DNA of 64,000 nt from Candidatus Nanopelagicales bacterium (GCA_017848795.1 JAFIHG010000014.1:34396-98395), one strand, 5' to 3'; positions 8,844 through 18,516 are shown, counted from the stretch's first letter. Translations and numbers: made by a program. The notes: generated from the sequence alone by a model not told the origin.

Positions 8844-9848
8844 CTAGGAGCTGCGCCAGGCGTCGGCGACCGCGACCAGGCTGGCGGTACGGCGGGCGCG
8901 GTCGAGTCCCGGAGTGACCATCACCAGTTCGTCCACCTGCGCCTGCGCCTGCAGCTCGCGCAGCCGGGCCACGACACCGGCCGCGTCACCGGTGACCATC
9001 CGTGGGTCGTACGCCTCCCGGCGCTCGAAGTCAGCAGACGCCGCGAAGTCGCGTACCTCCTCCGGGCGCAGCGGCGTGCGGACGCCGCGACGCAGGTTGC
9101 GCATCGTGAGGGTCCATGCCGCCTCGAACTCGCGTACGTCGGCGTCGTCGTCGCTCGCGAACGTGAGCACCGACATCGCCGACCACGGCTGGTCGCCGTC
9201 GTGGCGGGGCTGGAACTCACGGCGGTACTGCCGCAGCAGCGGCACCGCGAGCTCGGGGCTCATGTGGTGCGCGAACACCGCCCGCAGTCCGTTGACGGCG
9301 GCGAACGTCGGGCCGTAGGTGCTCGAGCCGAGCACGAACACCTCGGGGCGCTCGGCGACGACCGGCGCGGCCACCAGCGGGGCGTACGGATGCCCTTCGG
9401 GAAAGCCGTCGCCGAGGAACGCGAGCAGCTCCGCGACCTGCCCGGGGAACTCCCGGCCCGGGTCCGCGCCGATCCCGCGGCGCAGCACGTGCGCGGTGAG
9501 CGGGTCGGTCCCGGGCGCCCGGCCCAACCCGAGGTCGATGCGCCCCGGGTGCATGGCCACCAGGGTGCGGAACGTCTCGGCGACCTTGAACGCGGCATGG
9601 TTGGGCAGCATGATCCCGGCGGCACCGACCCGGATCCGTTCGGTGCGGCCCGCCAGGTGTGCGATGAGGATCTCCGGCGCGCTGCACGCCAGGCTCGTCA
9701 TGTTGTGGTGCTCGGACACCCAGTACCGCCGGTACCCGGCGGCCTCTACGGCCCGCGCGACACCGACCGCCCCGTCGATCGAGGCGCTCGCGGACTCGCC
9801 GTACTCGATCCCGACGAAGTCGAGGACGGCGAGCGGCAAGGTCGTCAT
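8844..9848 (-). CDS. LLM-class flavin-dependent oxidoreductase
   Basis: 334 residues with the luciferase-like monooxygenase TIM barrel. Motifs include YWVSEHHN in the N-terminal third, RIRVGAAGIMLPNHAA, then RIDLGLGRAPGTDP and the late LVMVTPG-type strand. The MLPNHAAFKVAE segment and overall length fit the MsnO8-like subgroup of short LLM proteins. It would oxidise an unknown small organic substrate using reduced flavin or F420. It is translated just upstream of a hairpin repeat and 49 nt downstream of the heme-barrel gene on the same strand, so the two may be co-transcribed. Confidence 0.85.
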   Translation of the reverse strand: MTTLPLAVLDFVGIEYGESASASIDGAVGVARAVEAAGYRRYWVSEHHNMTSLACSAPEILIAHLAGRTERIRVGAAGIMLPNHAAFKVAETFRTLVAMHPGRIDLGLGRAPGTDPLTAHVLRRGIGADPGREFPGQVAELLAFLGDGFPEGHPYAPLVAAPVVAERPEVFVLGSSTYGPTFAAVNGLRAVFAHHMSPELAVPLLRQYRREFQPRHDGDQPWSAMSVLTFASDDDADVREFEAAWTLTMRNLRRGVRTPLRPEEVRDFAASADFERREAYDPRMVTGDAAGVVARLRELQAQAQVDELVMVTPGLDRARRTASLVAVADAWRSS

Positions 9849-9897
9849 CGGTACGTGCTTCCCCGGCGCCGCGCCGGGCGCACGGACCCGGCGCTCC

Positions 9898-10464
9898 TCA
9901 GGCCTTGGTGAGCGTGTTGCGGTCGGTGTGGTGCATCTCGTCGCCGGTCGCGGTGAGCGTCAGCACCAGGTCGGAGGTGTAGCTGAAGCTGCCGTCGTCG
10001 TTGAACATGAACGAGCTCGCGAACAACCCGCAGCGGGCCTTGTCCTGCAGGTACAGGTTCTGCACCAGGCCGTAGCACGGCTCGCCCGGCGTCGCCTTGA
10101 AGTCGAGCGTGCGCGCGTCCGGCTCCGCCGTGCCGCCGGCGAGGATCGCGATGCCGCGGGGCACCGCGAAGCAGCGCAGCACCTGCTTGGTCGACTCCTC
10201 CCACAGCAGGTAGCCAACCTCGTCGTGGAACGGGTCCATCTCCTCCTCGCCGTGGCGCCAGGCGGTCATCTTGTAGTTCAGCCCGTGCATCGACTGGTGA
10301 CCGTTCTCGACGATCGGGATCCGTTCGAACCACGCTCTCTCGAAGTACGTCGTCTCCGCGGTCTCGTCCTCCTTGTTGTGGTACGAGAGGTCGACGCCGA
10401 TGTTGCCTTCCCATGTCCCGAGCAGTGGCTCGAGCGGTCCAAGTTCACTCATACCTCGAGTCAT
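9898..10464 (-). CDS. FABP-like heme-binding beta-barrel (nitrobindin-like) protein
   Basis: 188 residues from ATG 10464, or 184 from ATG 10452. GPLEPLLGTWEGNIGVDL at the start and the antiparallel strand pattern are typical of the THAP4/nitrobindin-like heme-binding barrel. The His-rich end EMHHTDRNTLTKA could supply the proximal heme ligand, as in nitrobindins. The family binds ferric heme and reacts with nitric oxide or peroxynitrite. The gene shares a strand with the LLM oxidoreductase downstream and diverges from the DrrAB-type exporter. The start is uncertain because no strong ribosome site is visible for either ATG. Confidence 0.75.
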   Translation of the reverse strand: MTRGMSELGPLEPLLGTWEGNIGVDLSYHNKEDETAETTYFERAWFERIPIVENGHQSMHGLNYKMTAWRHGEEEMDPFHDEVGYLLWEESTKQVLRCFAVPRGIAILAGGTAEPDARTLDFKATPGEPCYGLVQNLYLQDKARCGLFASSFMFNDDGSFSYTSDLVLTLTATGDEMHHTDRNTLTKA

Positions 10465-10560
10465 AGCACACGATTCTGGTTCCTGGCTGCGCTTCTCGAA
10501 GATCAGCGCCGCGATCCGCCCGGATCGGTCCCGCGCCCTGCACCGGGCCGGCCCGCACGC

Positions 10561-10595
10561 CGCGCTGTCAGCAGCGGCGCGTACCTGACAGCGCG
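10561..10595. promoter_or_regulatory. Inverted repeat upstream of the DrrAB-type operon, probable operator
   Basis: Perfect 10-bp arms CGCGCTGTCA (10561-10570) and TGACAGCGCG (10586-10595) around a 15-bp spacer, 58 nt before the ABC ATPase start. The geometry suits a dimeric repressor such as a TetR or PadR protein. No such regulator gene is adjacent. Confidence 0.55.
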
Positions 10596-10652
10596 CTGTG
10601 CCCGCCCTGCCAGCGCCGCCCCTGAACGTGGTCGGGACGGAAAGGGGAACCC

Positions 10653-11615
10653 ATGACGTACGCGATCGAGGCCGAGGGCCTGGTCAAGACGTTCGGCACC
10701 ACGCGCGCCCTCGACGGCGTCGATCTGCGTGCCCGTCAGGGCACCGTGCTCGGGCTGCTCGGCCCGAACGGTGCCGGCAAGACGACGGCGGTGCGCGTGC
10801 TCGCCACCCTGCTGCGGGCGGACGGCGGGACCGCCCGGGTCGGCGGTTACGACGTGGCAACGCAACCGGGCCGGGTGCGCAGGCTGATCGGCCTCACCGG
10901 CCAGTACGCCTCCGTCGACGAGGACCTCTCGGGCACCCAGAACCTGATGCTCATCGGATCGCTGCTGGACCTGCGCCGCCGGGACGCCCGCGCGCGTGCC
11001 GCGGAACTGCTGGACTGGTTCGACCTCACCGCGGCCGCCGATCGCCCGGCCAAGACCTACTCGGGTGGCATGCGCCGGCGGTTGGACCTGGCGGCCGGTC
11101 TGGTCGGGCGCCCCGCCATCGTCTTCCTCGACGAGCCCACGACCGGCCTCGATCCGGCCAAGCGCGACGACATGTGGGGCGTCGTACGCCGGCTCGTCGC
11201 CGATGGCGCCACGGTGCTGCTCACCACGCAGTACCTCGAGGAGGCGGACGCGCTCGCCGACGAGATCACCGTCATCGACCACGGGCGGGTCATCGCCCAC
11301 GACACCCCGGTCGGGCTCAAGCGTGTCGTGGGCGGGCGGACCCTCGAGGTGCAGCCCGCCGACCCGGGGCGGCTGGGGGAGGTGGCCGGGATCCTGCGCG
11401 GGATCGCGGGCAGCGAGCCGGACCCGATCCGGCGCGGGGTGCTGGCGGTACCGGTGCGGGACGACGACGCGCTCCCGGAGTCGGTCGCCCGGCTCGCCGC
11501 CGCGGGGATCGCGGTCGTGGAGCTCTCCCTGCATCTGCCGAGCCTGGACGAGGTCTTCTTCTCGCTCACCGGAAGACGCGCGACGACCGACGAGACCGAA
11601 GGGAGTGCCGCATGA
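10653..11615 (+). CDS. DrrA-type ABC transporter ATP-binding protein
   Basis: 320 residues. The Walker A motif is GPNGAGKTT (K43), the signature YSGGMRRRLDLA lies near residue 140 and the Walker B/switch reads IVFLDEPTTGLDP. The C-terminal extension ending in DEVFFSLTG is diagnostic of the daunorubicin-resistance (DrrA) subgroup. It energises export of a drug or lipid by the permease encoded immediately downstream (ATGA overlap). Start ATG 10653 follows GGAAAGGGGAA. A 10-bp inverted repeat upstream may be its operator. Substrate unknown. Confidence 0.92.
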   Translation: MTYAIEAEGLVKTFGTTRALDGVDLRARQGTVLGLLGPNGAGKTTAVRVLATLLRADGGTARVGGYDVATQPGRVRRLIGLTGQYASVDEDLSGTQNLMLIGSLLDLRRRDARARAAELLDWFDLTAAADRPAKTYSGGMRRRLDLAAGLVGRPAIVFLDEPTTGLDPAKRDDMWGVVRRLVADGATVLLTTQYLEEADALADEITVIDHGRVIAHDTPVGLKRVVGGRTLEVQPADPGRLGEVAGILRGIAGSEPDPIRRGVLAVPVRDDDALPESVARLAAAGIAVVELSLHLPSLDEVFFSLTGRRATTDETEGSAA

Positions 11616-12436
11616 GCAGCACCACCGTCCTGACCCCCTCGGACGTCCCCGCGACGCGGGATGACGCGCCGCCGCGGCGCCCGTTCGCGCTGGTGCGTCA
11701 CAGCGCAGCGCTCGCCCGGCGCAGCCTGATCAAGCTGACGCGTACGCCGGAGGCGTTCATCGACGTGACGCTCCAGCCGGTCATCTTCCTGCTGCTGTTC
11801 GTCTACGTGTTCGGCGGGGCGATCGCCGGGGACACCTCCGACTACCTGCAGTACCTGCTGCCCGGCATCCTCGCCCAGACCGTGGCGATGACGATCACGA
11901 TCGGCGTGAACCTCAACAGTGACATCGAGAAGGGCGTGTTCGACCGGTTCCGCAGCCTGCCGATCGCCCGGTCCGCGCCATTGGTCGGCGCCGTGTTCGC
12001 CGACGTCGTGCGCTACGTGACGATCTGCGTCGTAACTCTCGGTTTCGGCTACGTCATGGGTTTCCGCATCCACACGAACGTGTTCGCCGCTCTCGCCGGG
12101 TGCCTGGTGGCAGTGGCGTTCGCACTGTGCCTGTCGTGGGTCTCGGTCTGGGTCGGCATGAAGGTCCGGTCGTCCGGCGCGGCCCAGGGCGTGACGATCC
12201 TCGTGGTGCTGCCGTTGTCCTTCGGCAGCAACGTGTTCGTGCCCACCGACACGCTTCCGGAGTGGCTGCAGGGTTTCGTCAGGATCAACCCGCTGACCCA
12301 GCTCGTGGACACGGTGCGCGGGCTCTTCCTCGGCGGCCCGGTCGCCGGTCCGCTGCTGTGGACCGTGCTCTGGATGCTCGGCCTGCTCGTCGTCTTCGTG
12401 CCACTCGCGCTACGGGCGTACGCCCGCAAGGCGTGA
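11612..12436 (+). CDS. DrrB-type ABC-2 transporter permease
   Basis: 274 residues with an N-terminal cytoplasmic segment and six predicted membrane helices. PEAFIDVTLQPVIFLLLFVYVFGG and EKGVFDRFRSLPIARSAPL are typical of ABC-2 exporters of the DrrB group. It forms the membrane channel for the ATPase encoded just upstream; the two genes overlap by 4 nt (ATGA), so translation is coupled. The gene converges with the AfsR-like regulator, with only 20 bp between stop codons and no obvious terminator hairpin there. Confidence 0.9.
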   Translation: MSSTTVLTPSDVPATRDDAPPRRPFALVRHSAALARRSLIKLTRTPEAFIDVTLQPVIFLLLFVYVFGGAIAGDTSDYLQYLLPGILAQTVAMTITIGVNLNSDIEKGVFDRFRSLPIARSAPLVGAVFADVVRYVTICVVTLGFGYVMGFRIHTNVFAALAGCLVAVAFALCLSWVSVWVGMKVRSSGAAQGVTILVVLPLSFGSNVFVPTDTLPEWLQGFVRINPLTQLVDTVRGLFLGGPVAGPLLWTVLWMLGLLVVFVPLALRAYARKA

Positions 12437-12456
12437 CGGGCTCGTACCCGCCATGG

Positions 12457-15400
12457 TCACGTCGTGGCGTCCGCGCCCGTCCGACCGAAGAGCGCCGCAG
12501 CGGCCTGCGCCGCCTCCGGGGGCGTGAGCAACGCCAGCTCCCGGTAGCAGCGCGCGAACTCGTCGGCCCCGAGCGCTTTGACGGCCGCCTCCGTCGCTGC
12601 CGCCACCTGGGGGTCCCGGCCGGTACGTCCGCCGCGCTCGGCAGCGGCCGTCCCGATGCCGAGCAGGGCGGCTCCGGCGCCGAGCAGCCGGGCGGCGTCC
12701 GGCGCGCGGTCCACTGCGAGCGCCCAGCTCGCCGCCGCCTGTGCGACGAGGGCCGTGATGGGCATGTCGTGCGAGGACAGGGCGACCTCGTAAGCGGTGG
12801 CGAACCGGTCGCCGGCGCGCGCGGGGTCGTCGTCCACGGCCAGTGCGAGCAGCCCTGCGGACGCGAGCAGCACGGCCCGCAGCTGCGGGGCGACCCGCGC
12901 ACCCTCGGCGGCAGCCGTGGCGCGCGCGTGGGCAGCCACCGCCGCGTCGAGGTGCCCTTCGGCCAGGGCGGTCATCGCCTGTGCGATCGCCACGAGACAC
13001 CTCGCTTGGCGTGAACCGCTGCGGGCCGCACCGGTCTCGGCCGCGGAGAGCAGTTCGGCGGCCAGCTGGCGGTTGCCGGCGTGTGCCTCGACGCGCGCGA
13101 GCTGCAGTTGCAGCTGCACCTCGTCGCTGGAGCCGACACCGAGCTCGGCGAACAGCGTGAGCGCCTCCCGGTACGCCTCCCGCGCCCCGTCGAGCTCGTC
13201 CTGCACCAGCAGCGCATCACCGAGCCCGTGCAGGCATCTCGCGATCCCCCAGCGGTCCCCCGTCGACCGGAAGAACCCCAAGGCCGCCGAGACTTCCTGC
13301 CGGGCCTGCTCGGCGGCCCCCGCATTCGCGTGCATCGCGGCGCTCAACAGGTGCAGTGCACCCTTGGCCCACGGGTCCGGGTGTTGCAGCGCCTGTTCGA
13401 CCGCCGCCTGCCAGTCCCCGGGCGGGGTCGCCAGGAAGGCTGCGGCCGGACCGAGCAGGGCCAGCAGCGGGTGTGATGCATCCCGGTCGACGTCGGGGAT
13501 GGTGCGGAACGTCGCCTCGATCGCCGCCCGATCCGCGAGCGGGATGGTGTCCGCCGCGAGCGCGTTGACCAGGTAGAGGCCGGTGACCATCGCCATCGTC
13601 TGGGCGTCGGTCGTTCCCGGCACGGCGAGGGCCGCGCTGCACCACGCGGCGGCCTCCGCGTGGCTGTCGTTCACCAGCCAGTACCAGCCGAGGCCGGCCG
13701 CGATCCGCATCGCGGTGTCGGCGTCCGCTGAGTCGATGGAGAACCGCAGTGCAGCCAACAGGTTGTCGCGTTCGAGCTCGATGCAGGCGAACGCCGCGAG
13801 CTGGCCGGCGCTACGCAGCATCGGCTCGAGCCGTTCGATCTCGTCGCGGAAGTATCTGGCGTGGGTGCGGCGCACCGCCGGTAGGGAGGTGCCCAACCGC
13901 TCGGCGCCGTACTCCCGGAGCGTCTCGAGCATGCGGTACCGGGGCTCGCCCGCCGCCACCAGGGCGATCAACGACTTGTCGGCGAGCCGGGCGAGGGCGT
14001 CCTCGCTGTCGGCGAGGGACGTCTCCGGCGGCATGCAGACGGCGCGCACGGCCGCTACCGTCGCGCCCCCTGGGAAGACCGAGAACCGTTCGGCGAGCGA
14101 GCGTTCCTCCTCGTCGAGCAGGTCCCAGCTCCATTCGACGACGGCGCGCAGCGTGCGGTGCCGCGCGACCGCGTCGCGGCGCCCGCCGGTGAGCAACCGG
14201 AAGCGGTCGTCCAGGCGCGCGGCGAGCTGGTGCACGGTCATCGCACGCATCCGGGCGGCCGCGAGCTCGATCGCGAGGGGGAGCCCGTCCAGACGCCGGC
14301 ACAGCTCGACGACGTCGTCCCGCGTCCGTTTGTCCAGGGTGAAGCCGGGCGCGGCCGCAGTCGCGCGGTCGAGGAACAGGCGTACGGACGCGGTCGCCCG
14401 CGCCTCGGCCAGATCGGCACCTGCGCCGGGACGGGCGAGCATCGGCACCGGGAAGACGACCTCGCCGGTGATCGCGAGCGCCTCGCGGCTGGTCGCCAGG
14501 ACCCGCAGTTCCGGGCAGTGTGCGAGCAGGTCGGCCGTGAACTGCGCCGCGCCCTCCACGAGATGCTCGCAGTTGTCCAGCAGCAGCAGGTACGGCGCGC
14601 CGCGCAGGTGGTCGACGATCCGGGTCCGTGCATCGACCCGCCCATAACGGTTCGGGTCGAGGACGCGCTGCTCGCGGATCGCCAGCGCGTCCAGCGCCGC
14701 CTGCGGGATCTCGCGGGCGTCGCTCACCGGCGCGAGCTCCACGAGCGCCGCGGGGAGGTGCGGGCTGTGCCTGCTCGCGGTCTCGATGGCGAGGCGGGTC
14801 TTGCCCGCCCCGCCCGGACCGACGAGCGTGACGAGCCGTTCCCGCTGTAGCAGCGCGTCAAGACGCGCCAGCTCGTCCTCGCGGCCCAGGAAGCTCGTCA
14901 GCTGCGCGGGTAACCGGGAAGGCGGCGCTGTCGTCGTCGCTGTCGGGGAGACCCGCTCGCCGCGCAGCAGCTCGAGGTGCAGCGCCTGTACAGCGGGGGA
15001 CGGGTCGGCCCCCAGCTGCGCCGCCAGCCGCCCGCGCAGCGTCTCGTACGTCCGCAGTGCGTCGGCCGGCCGCCCGAGGTCGAACTGGGCCTGCATCAGC
15101 AGGGCGACCGCCGGTTCCCGCTCGGGGTCGGCGGCGACGAGCGCCGTGAGGTCGCCGACCGCCTCGGCGGGACGACCGGCGGCGAGCAGGGCGGCGAGCC
15201 GGGCCTCGTCGAGCGTCCGCCGCTCGTCCTCCAGGCGCGCCGCGTCGGCTCGCGCGAAGGGTGGGTCTCCGAGGTCGGACAGCGCCGCGCCGCGCCAGAG
15301 CGCCAGCGCCTCCCGTCGGCAGCGGTCGGCCTCCTCGTCGGCGCCGGCCCGCGTCGCGTCGCGGGCGAGGCGGGCGAGCCGGCGGAACCGCAGGGCGTCG

Positions 15401-15684
15401 ACGTCCTCGGGCGCGATGCGTAGGCGGTAGCCGGCCGGGTGCGACTGCACGAGGGCCGGGTCCGGCAGCGCTCGGCGCAACCGTGACACGAGGGACTGCA
15501 CCGCGTTCGTCGTGTCGTCGGGGACCGCGTCGTCCCACAACGCGAGGGCCAGGGCATCGGTGCTCACGGACCGTCCGGCGTCGAGCGCGAGGCGTGCGAG
15601 CAGCGCGCGCAGGCGGGCACCGCCCACCGTGATGGGTGCGTCACCGTCGTCCAGCTCGAGCGGGCCGAGGAGGCGTACCTGCAC
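12457..15684 (-). CDS. AfsR-like transcriptional regulator (wHTH-BTAD-NB-ARC-TPR)
   Basis: 1075 residues from GTG 15684 (VQVRLLGPLELDDGDAP). The order is an OmpR-type winged helix (about 1-90, with NAVQSLVSRLRRALPD), a BTAD helical domain (about 95-250), an NB-ARC ATPase with P-loop LVTLVGPGGAGKTRLA near 290 and LLLLDNCEHLV, and a long C-terminal alpha-solenoid of TPR-like repeats. This is the AfsR family, which controls secondary metabolism or stress genes in response to an unknown signal sensed by the C-terminus. It is convergent with the DrrAB-type exporter and may act near it, though no biosynthetic cluster is in the window. Confidence 0.9.
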   Translation of the reverse strand: MQVRLLGPLELDDGDAPITVGGARLRALLARLALDAGRSVSTDALALALWDDAVPDDTTNAVQSLVSRLRRALPDPALVQSHPAGYRLRIAPEDVDALRFRRLARLARDATRAGADEEADRCRREALALWRGAALSDLGDPPFARADAARLEDERRTLDEARLAALLAAGRPAEAVGDLTALVAADPEREPAVALLMQAQFDLGRPADALRTYETLRGRLAAQLGADPSPAVQALHLELLRGERVSPTATTTAPPSRLPAQLTSFLGREDELARLDALLQRERLVTLVGPGGAGKTRLAIETASRHSPHLPAALVELAPVSDAREIPQAALDALAIREQRVLDPNRYGRVDARTRIVDHLRGAPYLLLLDNCEHLVEGAAQFTADLLAHCPELRVLATSREALAITGEVVFPVPMLARPGAGADLAEARATASVRLFLDRATAAAPGFTLDKRTRDDVVELCRRLDGLPLAIELAAARMRAMTVHQLAARLDDRFRLLTGGRRDAVARHRTLRAVVEWSWDLLDEEERSLAERFSVFPGGATVAAVRAVCMPPETSLADSEDALARLADKSLIALVAAGEPRYRMLETLREYGAERLGTSLPAVRRTHARYFRDEIERLEPMLRSAGQLAAFACIELERDNLLAALRFSIDSADADTAMRIAAGLGWYWLVNDSHAEAAAWCSAALAVPGTTDAQTMAMVTGLYLVNALAADTIPLADRAAIEATFRTIPDVDRDASHPLLALLGPAAAFLATPPGDWQAAVEQALQHPDPWAKGALHLLSAAMHANAGAAEQARQEVSAALGFFRSTGDRWGIARCLHGLGDALLVQDELDGAREAYREALTLFAELGVGSSDEVQLQLQLARVEAHAGNRQLAAELLSAAETGAARSGSRQARCLVAIAQAMTALAEGHLDAAVAAHARATAAAEGARVAPQLRAVLLASAGLLALAVDDDPARAGDRFATAYEVALSSHDMPITALVAQAAASWALAVDRAPDAARLLGAGAALLGIGTAAAERGGRTGRDPQVAAATEAAVKALGADEFARCYRELALLTPPEAAQAAAALFGRTGADATT

Positions 15685-15788
15685 GGGGGCAAGCCTGTCA
15701 GCCGCGGCGGACCGGCGTCATCCACGCCGTCGGTGACCGGTGCGGCCGGCGACGGGCAGTGCCGGGCTGGAGAGCTGTGGCCGCCGCG

Positions 15789-16619
15789 TCAGCCGGCAAG
15801 CCCCGCCGCGAGCAGCTCCACCTCGTCCCCGACCCGCAGCTCCCCGACCGTCTCGGGTACCAGCCGGATGCCGAACCAGACCTTGCCCGACCAGCGCCGG
15901 TAGCGCGCGAGCGTACGGGTCGGCTCGTGGCTGCGGGCGAGCGTGTCGGGGTCGTAGGTCGGCAGTACGCACCGGTCGCAGCTCTCGGCGAAGCGCAGCG
16001 CCAGCGTGCCGATCCGCAGCCGCAGCCAGTCGTGCTCCGCGAACGGCTTCTCGCCGTCGATCACCAGGTTGGGGCGGAAGCGGACCATCGACAGCGGATC
16101 CGGCCGGGGCTCGCCCCGCTCGGCGGCGGTCTGCGCGACGAGCTGGTCGAGGCGCCGCAGCGAGGCCTCGGTGGTGAGCAGCAGTGGCGCGGTGTCCGCG
16201 AGGTTCAAGGCGTCCCCGGGGCGCCCGCCGTGCCCCTCACCGATCTCGCGTCCCGCCGGGTCCTGCTGGTGGCCGAGGCGCACCGCACGACCGAGTACGG
16301 CGGTGAGCCACTGCGCCGCGTCCGGACCGGCGTCGGTCATCGGACCGAGCCAGTCCGAGCGGTACGCCGTACCCTCCCGCGGACGGGCGACCGCGAGCTC
16401 GGCACGACCCGGCGCCCGCAGCACCAGCCCGTCCGGTGTCGGGACCGGCGAGACGGTGAGCAGCCGCGGCTCCTCCCGCGCGGTCAGCTCGGTGCCGTCG
16501 GGCAGCAGCGCCGCCCACCGCCGGTCGTCGGCCAGCCCCCACCGCTCGACGTGCGCCGCCGGGACGTCGTACCCGCGCATCGACTTCACCGGGTAGATCC
16601 GCAGCGCTGTCAGTCGCAC
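15789..16619 (-). CDS. MOSC domain protein (YcbX/mARC-like)
   Basis: 276 residues: an N-terminal MOSC beta-barrel (RLTALRIYPVKSMRG) followed by the MOSC domain. FAESCDRCVLPTYDPDT includes the conserved cysteine region that binds the molybdenum cofactor in YcbX and mARC proteins, and RFRPNLVIDG is the typical preceding motif. These enzymes reduce N-hydroxylated compounds with partner electron carriers; no ferredoxin domain is fused here. The gene stands alone, with no Mo-cofactor genes nearby. Confidence 0.88.
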   Translation of the reverse strand: MRLTALRIYPVKSMRGYDVPAAHVERWGLADDRRWAALLPDGTELTAREEPRLLTVSPVPTPDGLVLRAPGRAELAVARPREGTAYRSDWLGPMTDAGPDAAQWLTAVLGRAVRLGHQQDPAGREIGEGHGGRPGDALNLADTAPLLLTTEASLRRLDQLVAQTAAERGEPRPDPLSMVRFRPNLVIDGEKPFAEHDWLRLRIGTLALRFAESCDRCVLPTYDPDTLARSHEPTRTLARYRRWSGKVWFGIRLVPETVGELRVGDEVELLAAGLAG

Positions 16620-16723
16620 CGCTCGACGGTACAGCGCCGTGACCGGCGGCGACGCCGCTCCCGGTGGTGCGTCAGCGGGTCCCGGGCGAGGGTGTAGGGC
16701 GGGGACCGACGTGGAGGATGGAC

Positions 16724-17056
16724 ATGACAGAACCGGAGATCTCGCCGGCCGCGCCTGCGGACGAGCCGCTCGGTGACCTCGGCGACCAGGCGCAGCGCCT
16801 GCAGATGGTCGAGGAGCAGGAAGCGATCAAGGCGGCGCTCGCGGGGCGTCCCCACGGTGACGACACCGTCGACCGTGCGGCGCGCATCGAGAACCTCGAG
16901 GGCGCGGACCCGATGACCAGCCCGCTGGAACGGGACTCGAGCGACGATCCGGTGCACGGCGGCGAGGACGTGACGGGGGACGAGATCCCCGACGAGGAGG
17001 ACGTCATCGCCGAGCAGCTGGACGGCGACCCCACCAGCGTCCCGGAAGAGGGCTGA
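16724..17056 (+). CDS. Small acidic protein of unknown function
   Basis: 110 residues, very rich in Asp and Glu with almost no hydrophobic core, so probably intrinsically disordered. The start is ATG 16724 with GGAGGA 6-11 nt upstream; an earlier in-frame opening lacks this. Codon third positions are strongly GC, supporting a real gene. It lies between the divergent MOSC gene and the MFS gene. I do not recognise the family. In composition it resembles the DUF5709-like protein at 5400-5771. Confidence 0.65.
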   Translation: MTEPEISPAAPADEPLGDLGDQAQRLQMVEEQEAIKAALAGRPHGDDTVDRAARIENLEGADPMTSPLERDSSDDPVHGGEDVTGDEIPDEEDVIAEQLDGDPTSVPEEG

Positions 17057-17195
17057 GCGGTTTGACCTTGTGGTGAGCGCTTGAGACGCTGACCGGTACA
17101 TGGGCCGCCGGTACGGCGGAGCTGCGCACCGGTGACGGGCCGGGACGGTGCGCCCGACCGCGCACCCCGGGTGCGCCAGAAGGGCCCGTACCACG

Positions 17196-18446
17196 ATGAC
17201 TGCGCTGCGCGCGTACCGCTCGCTCCCCGCGACCGCGGGCGTCTGGTTCCTCATGGTCGGCCTGCTGGGACGGCTGCCGGCCGCGATGCTGCAGATCGGC
17301 ACGCTGCTGCTCGTGGCCGCCGAGACCGGGTCGCTCGCGGCAGGCGGCGCGGCAGCGGCGGCGCTGGCGCTCGGCCAGGCGCTGGGCGGTCCGCTCGTCG
17401 GCCGGCTCGCCGACGCCCGCGGGCACCGGGTGGTCGGACTGACGACTTCCGTCGCGCAGGTCGTCACGATCGTGGCGCTCGTGCTGACGTCGAGCAGCGG
17501 CGCACCCCTTCCGGCGGTGCTGTGCGCCGCGGTCGGCACCGGGCTGTCCATCCCGCAGGTCGGTGCGCTGGCGCGTGCCCGCTGGGCCGGGATGCTTCCC
17601 GGTCAGCGGGAGGTCTTCGGCACCGCGATGAGCTACGAGGGCGCGGTCGACGAGACGACGTACGTGCTCGGCCCCACCCTGGTCGGGCTGGTCGCCGCCG
17701 TCGCGTCGCCGGCCGCGGCGATGCTCGTGGCAGCCGCCCTGACGGCGGTGTTCGCGACCGGCTTCGCGTTGCATCCCTCGGCGCACCGGGTCGGGCACGA
17801 CGCGCACCTCGAGCCGGCCGGCGGGCAGCGGGCCGACCTGCGCTCGCTGTGGTTGCTCACCGCTCTCATGTTCTGTACCGGCATGTTCTTCGCCTCGATG
17901 CAGGCCGGGGTGACGGCGACCGCCGTCGCGGCCGGGTCCGAGGCGGCAGCCGGCCTGGTCTACGGCGCCATGGGATTGACCAGTGCGATCGCCGGGCTGC
18001 TCACTCCCGCGCTGCCCGCGCGCTTCTCCCTGCCGGCCCGGCTCGTCGTGTTCCCGGTCGTCCTGCTGGTCTGCCTGGCGCCGGTGCTGCTGCTCAGCTG
18101 GACGGGCCCGATGGGCCTGCCCGCGCTCGTGCTGTGCATCCTGCTCGTCGGTGCCGCGGTCGCGCCGACGCTGATCACCGGGATCTCGCTGGGGGAACGT
18201 ACGGTCCCGCTCGCGCGGATGTCGTGGGCCATGACGGTGCTCGCCTCGGGGATCGTCCTCGGGTACGGCACCGCCGCCCTGCTCGCGGGGTCGACCGCGC
18301 AGGCGTACGGCCCGATCGGCGCGTTCGCGGTGACCGCCGGCGCCGTCGTGGGCGCGGTGCTGTTCGCGGTCGTCGCCCGCCCCCGGCTCACCCGGTTGCC
18401 GGGGCTCGGACAGGGAGCGCCGGCCCCGGCGGCGCCCATGGCCTGA
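17196..18446 (+). CDS. Major facilitator superfamily transporter
   Basis: 416 residues with about 12 hydrophobic segments. The loop between helices 2 and 3 reads GPLVGRLADARGHR, the usual MFS motif A. The internal PAAAMLVAAALTAV and C-terminal repeats fit a drug or sugar efflux protein. The start is ATG 17196 with AGAAGGG upstream; an upstream GTG would add residues without a ribosome site. The gene is convergent with the XPB helicase, with a small perfect hairpin between them. Substrate unknown. Confidence 0.85.
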   Translation: MTALRAYRSLPATAGVWFLMVGLLGRLPAAMLQIGTLLLVAAETGSLAAGGAAAAALALGQALGGPLVGRLADARGHRVVGLTTSVAQVVTIVALVLTSSSGAPLPAVLCAAVGTGLSIPQVGALARARWAGMLPGQREVFGTAMSYEGAVDETTYVLGPTLVGLVAAVASPAAAMLVAAALTAVFATGFALHPSAHRVGHDAHLEPAGGQRADLRSLWLLTALMFCTGMFFASMQAGVTATAVAAGSEAAAGLVYGAMGLTSAIAGLLTPALPARFSLPARLVVFPVVLLVCLAPVLLLSWTGPMGLPALVLCILLVGAAVAPTLITGISLGERTVPLARMSWAMTVLASGIVLGYGTAALLAGSTAQAYGPIGAFAVTAGAVVGAVLFAVVARPRLTRLPGLGQGAPAPAAPMA

Positions 18447-18494
18447 GGCGGGCACGAGCTGTCAGTGGCGCAACGGTGCATGGGCCGTTCAGCC

Positions 18495-18516
18495 GCTGAC
18501 AATTCGAGTTGTCAGC
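18495..18516. terminator. Short convergent hairpin
   Basis: GCTGACAA (18495-18502) pairs perfectly with TTGTCAGC (18509-18516) around a 6-nt loop, between the stops of the convergent MFS and XPB genes. There is no U-tract, so termination is inferred from position. Confidence 0.45.
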
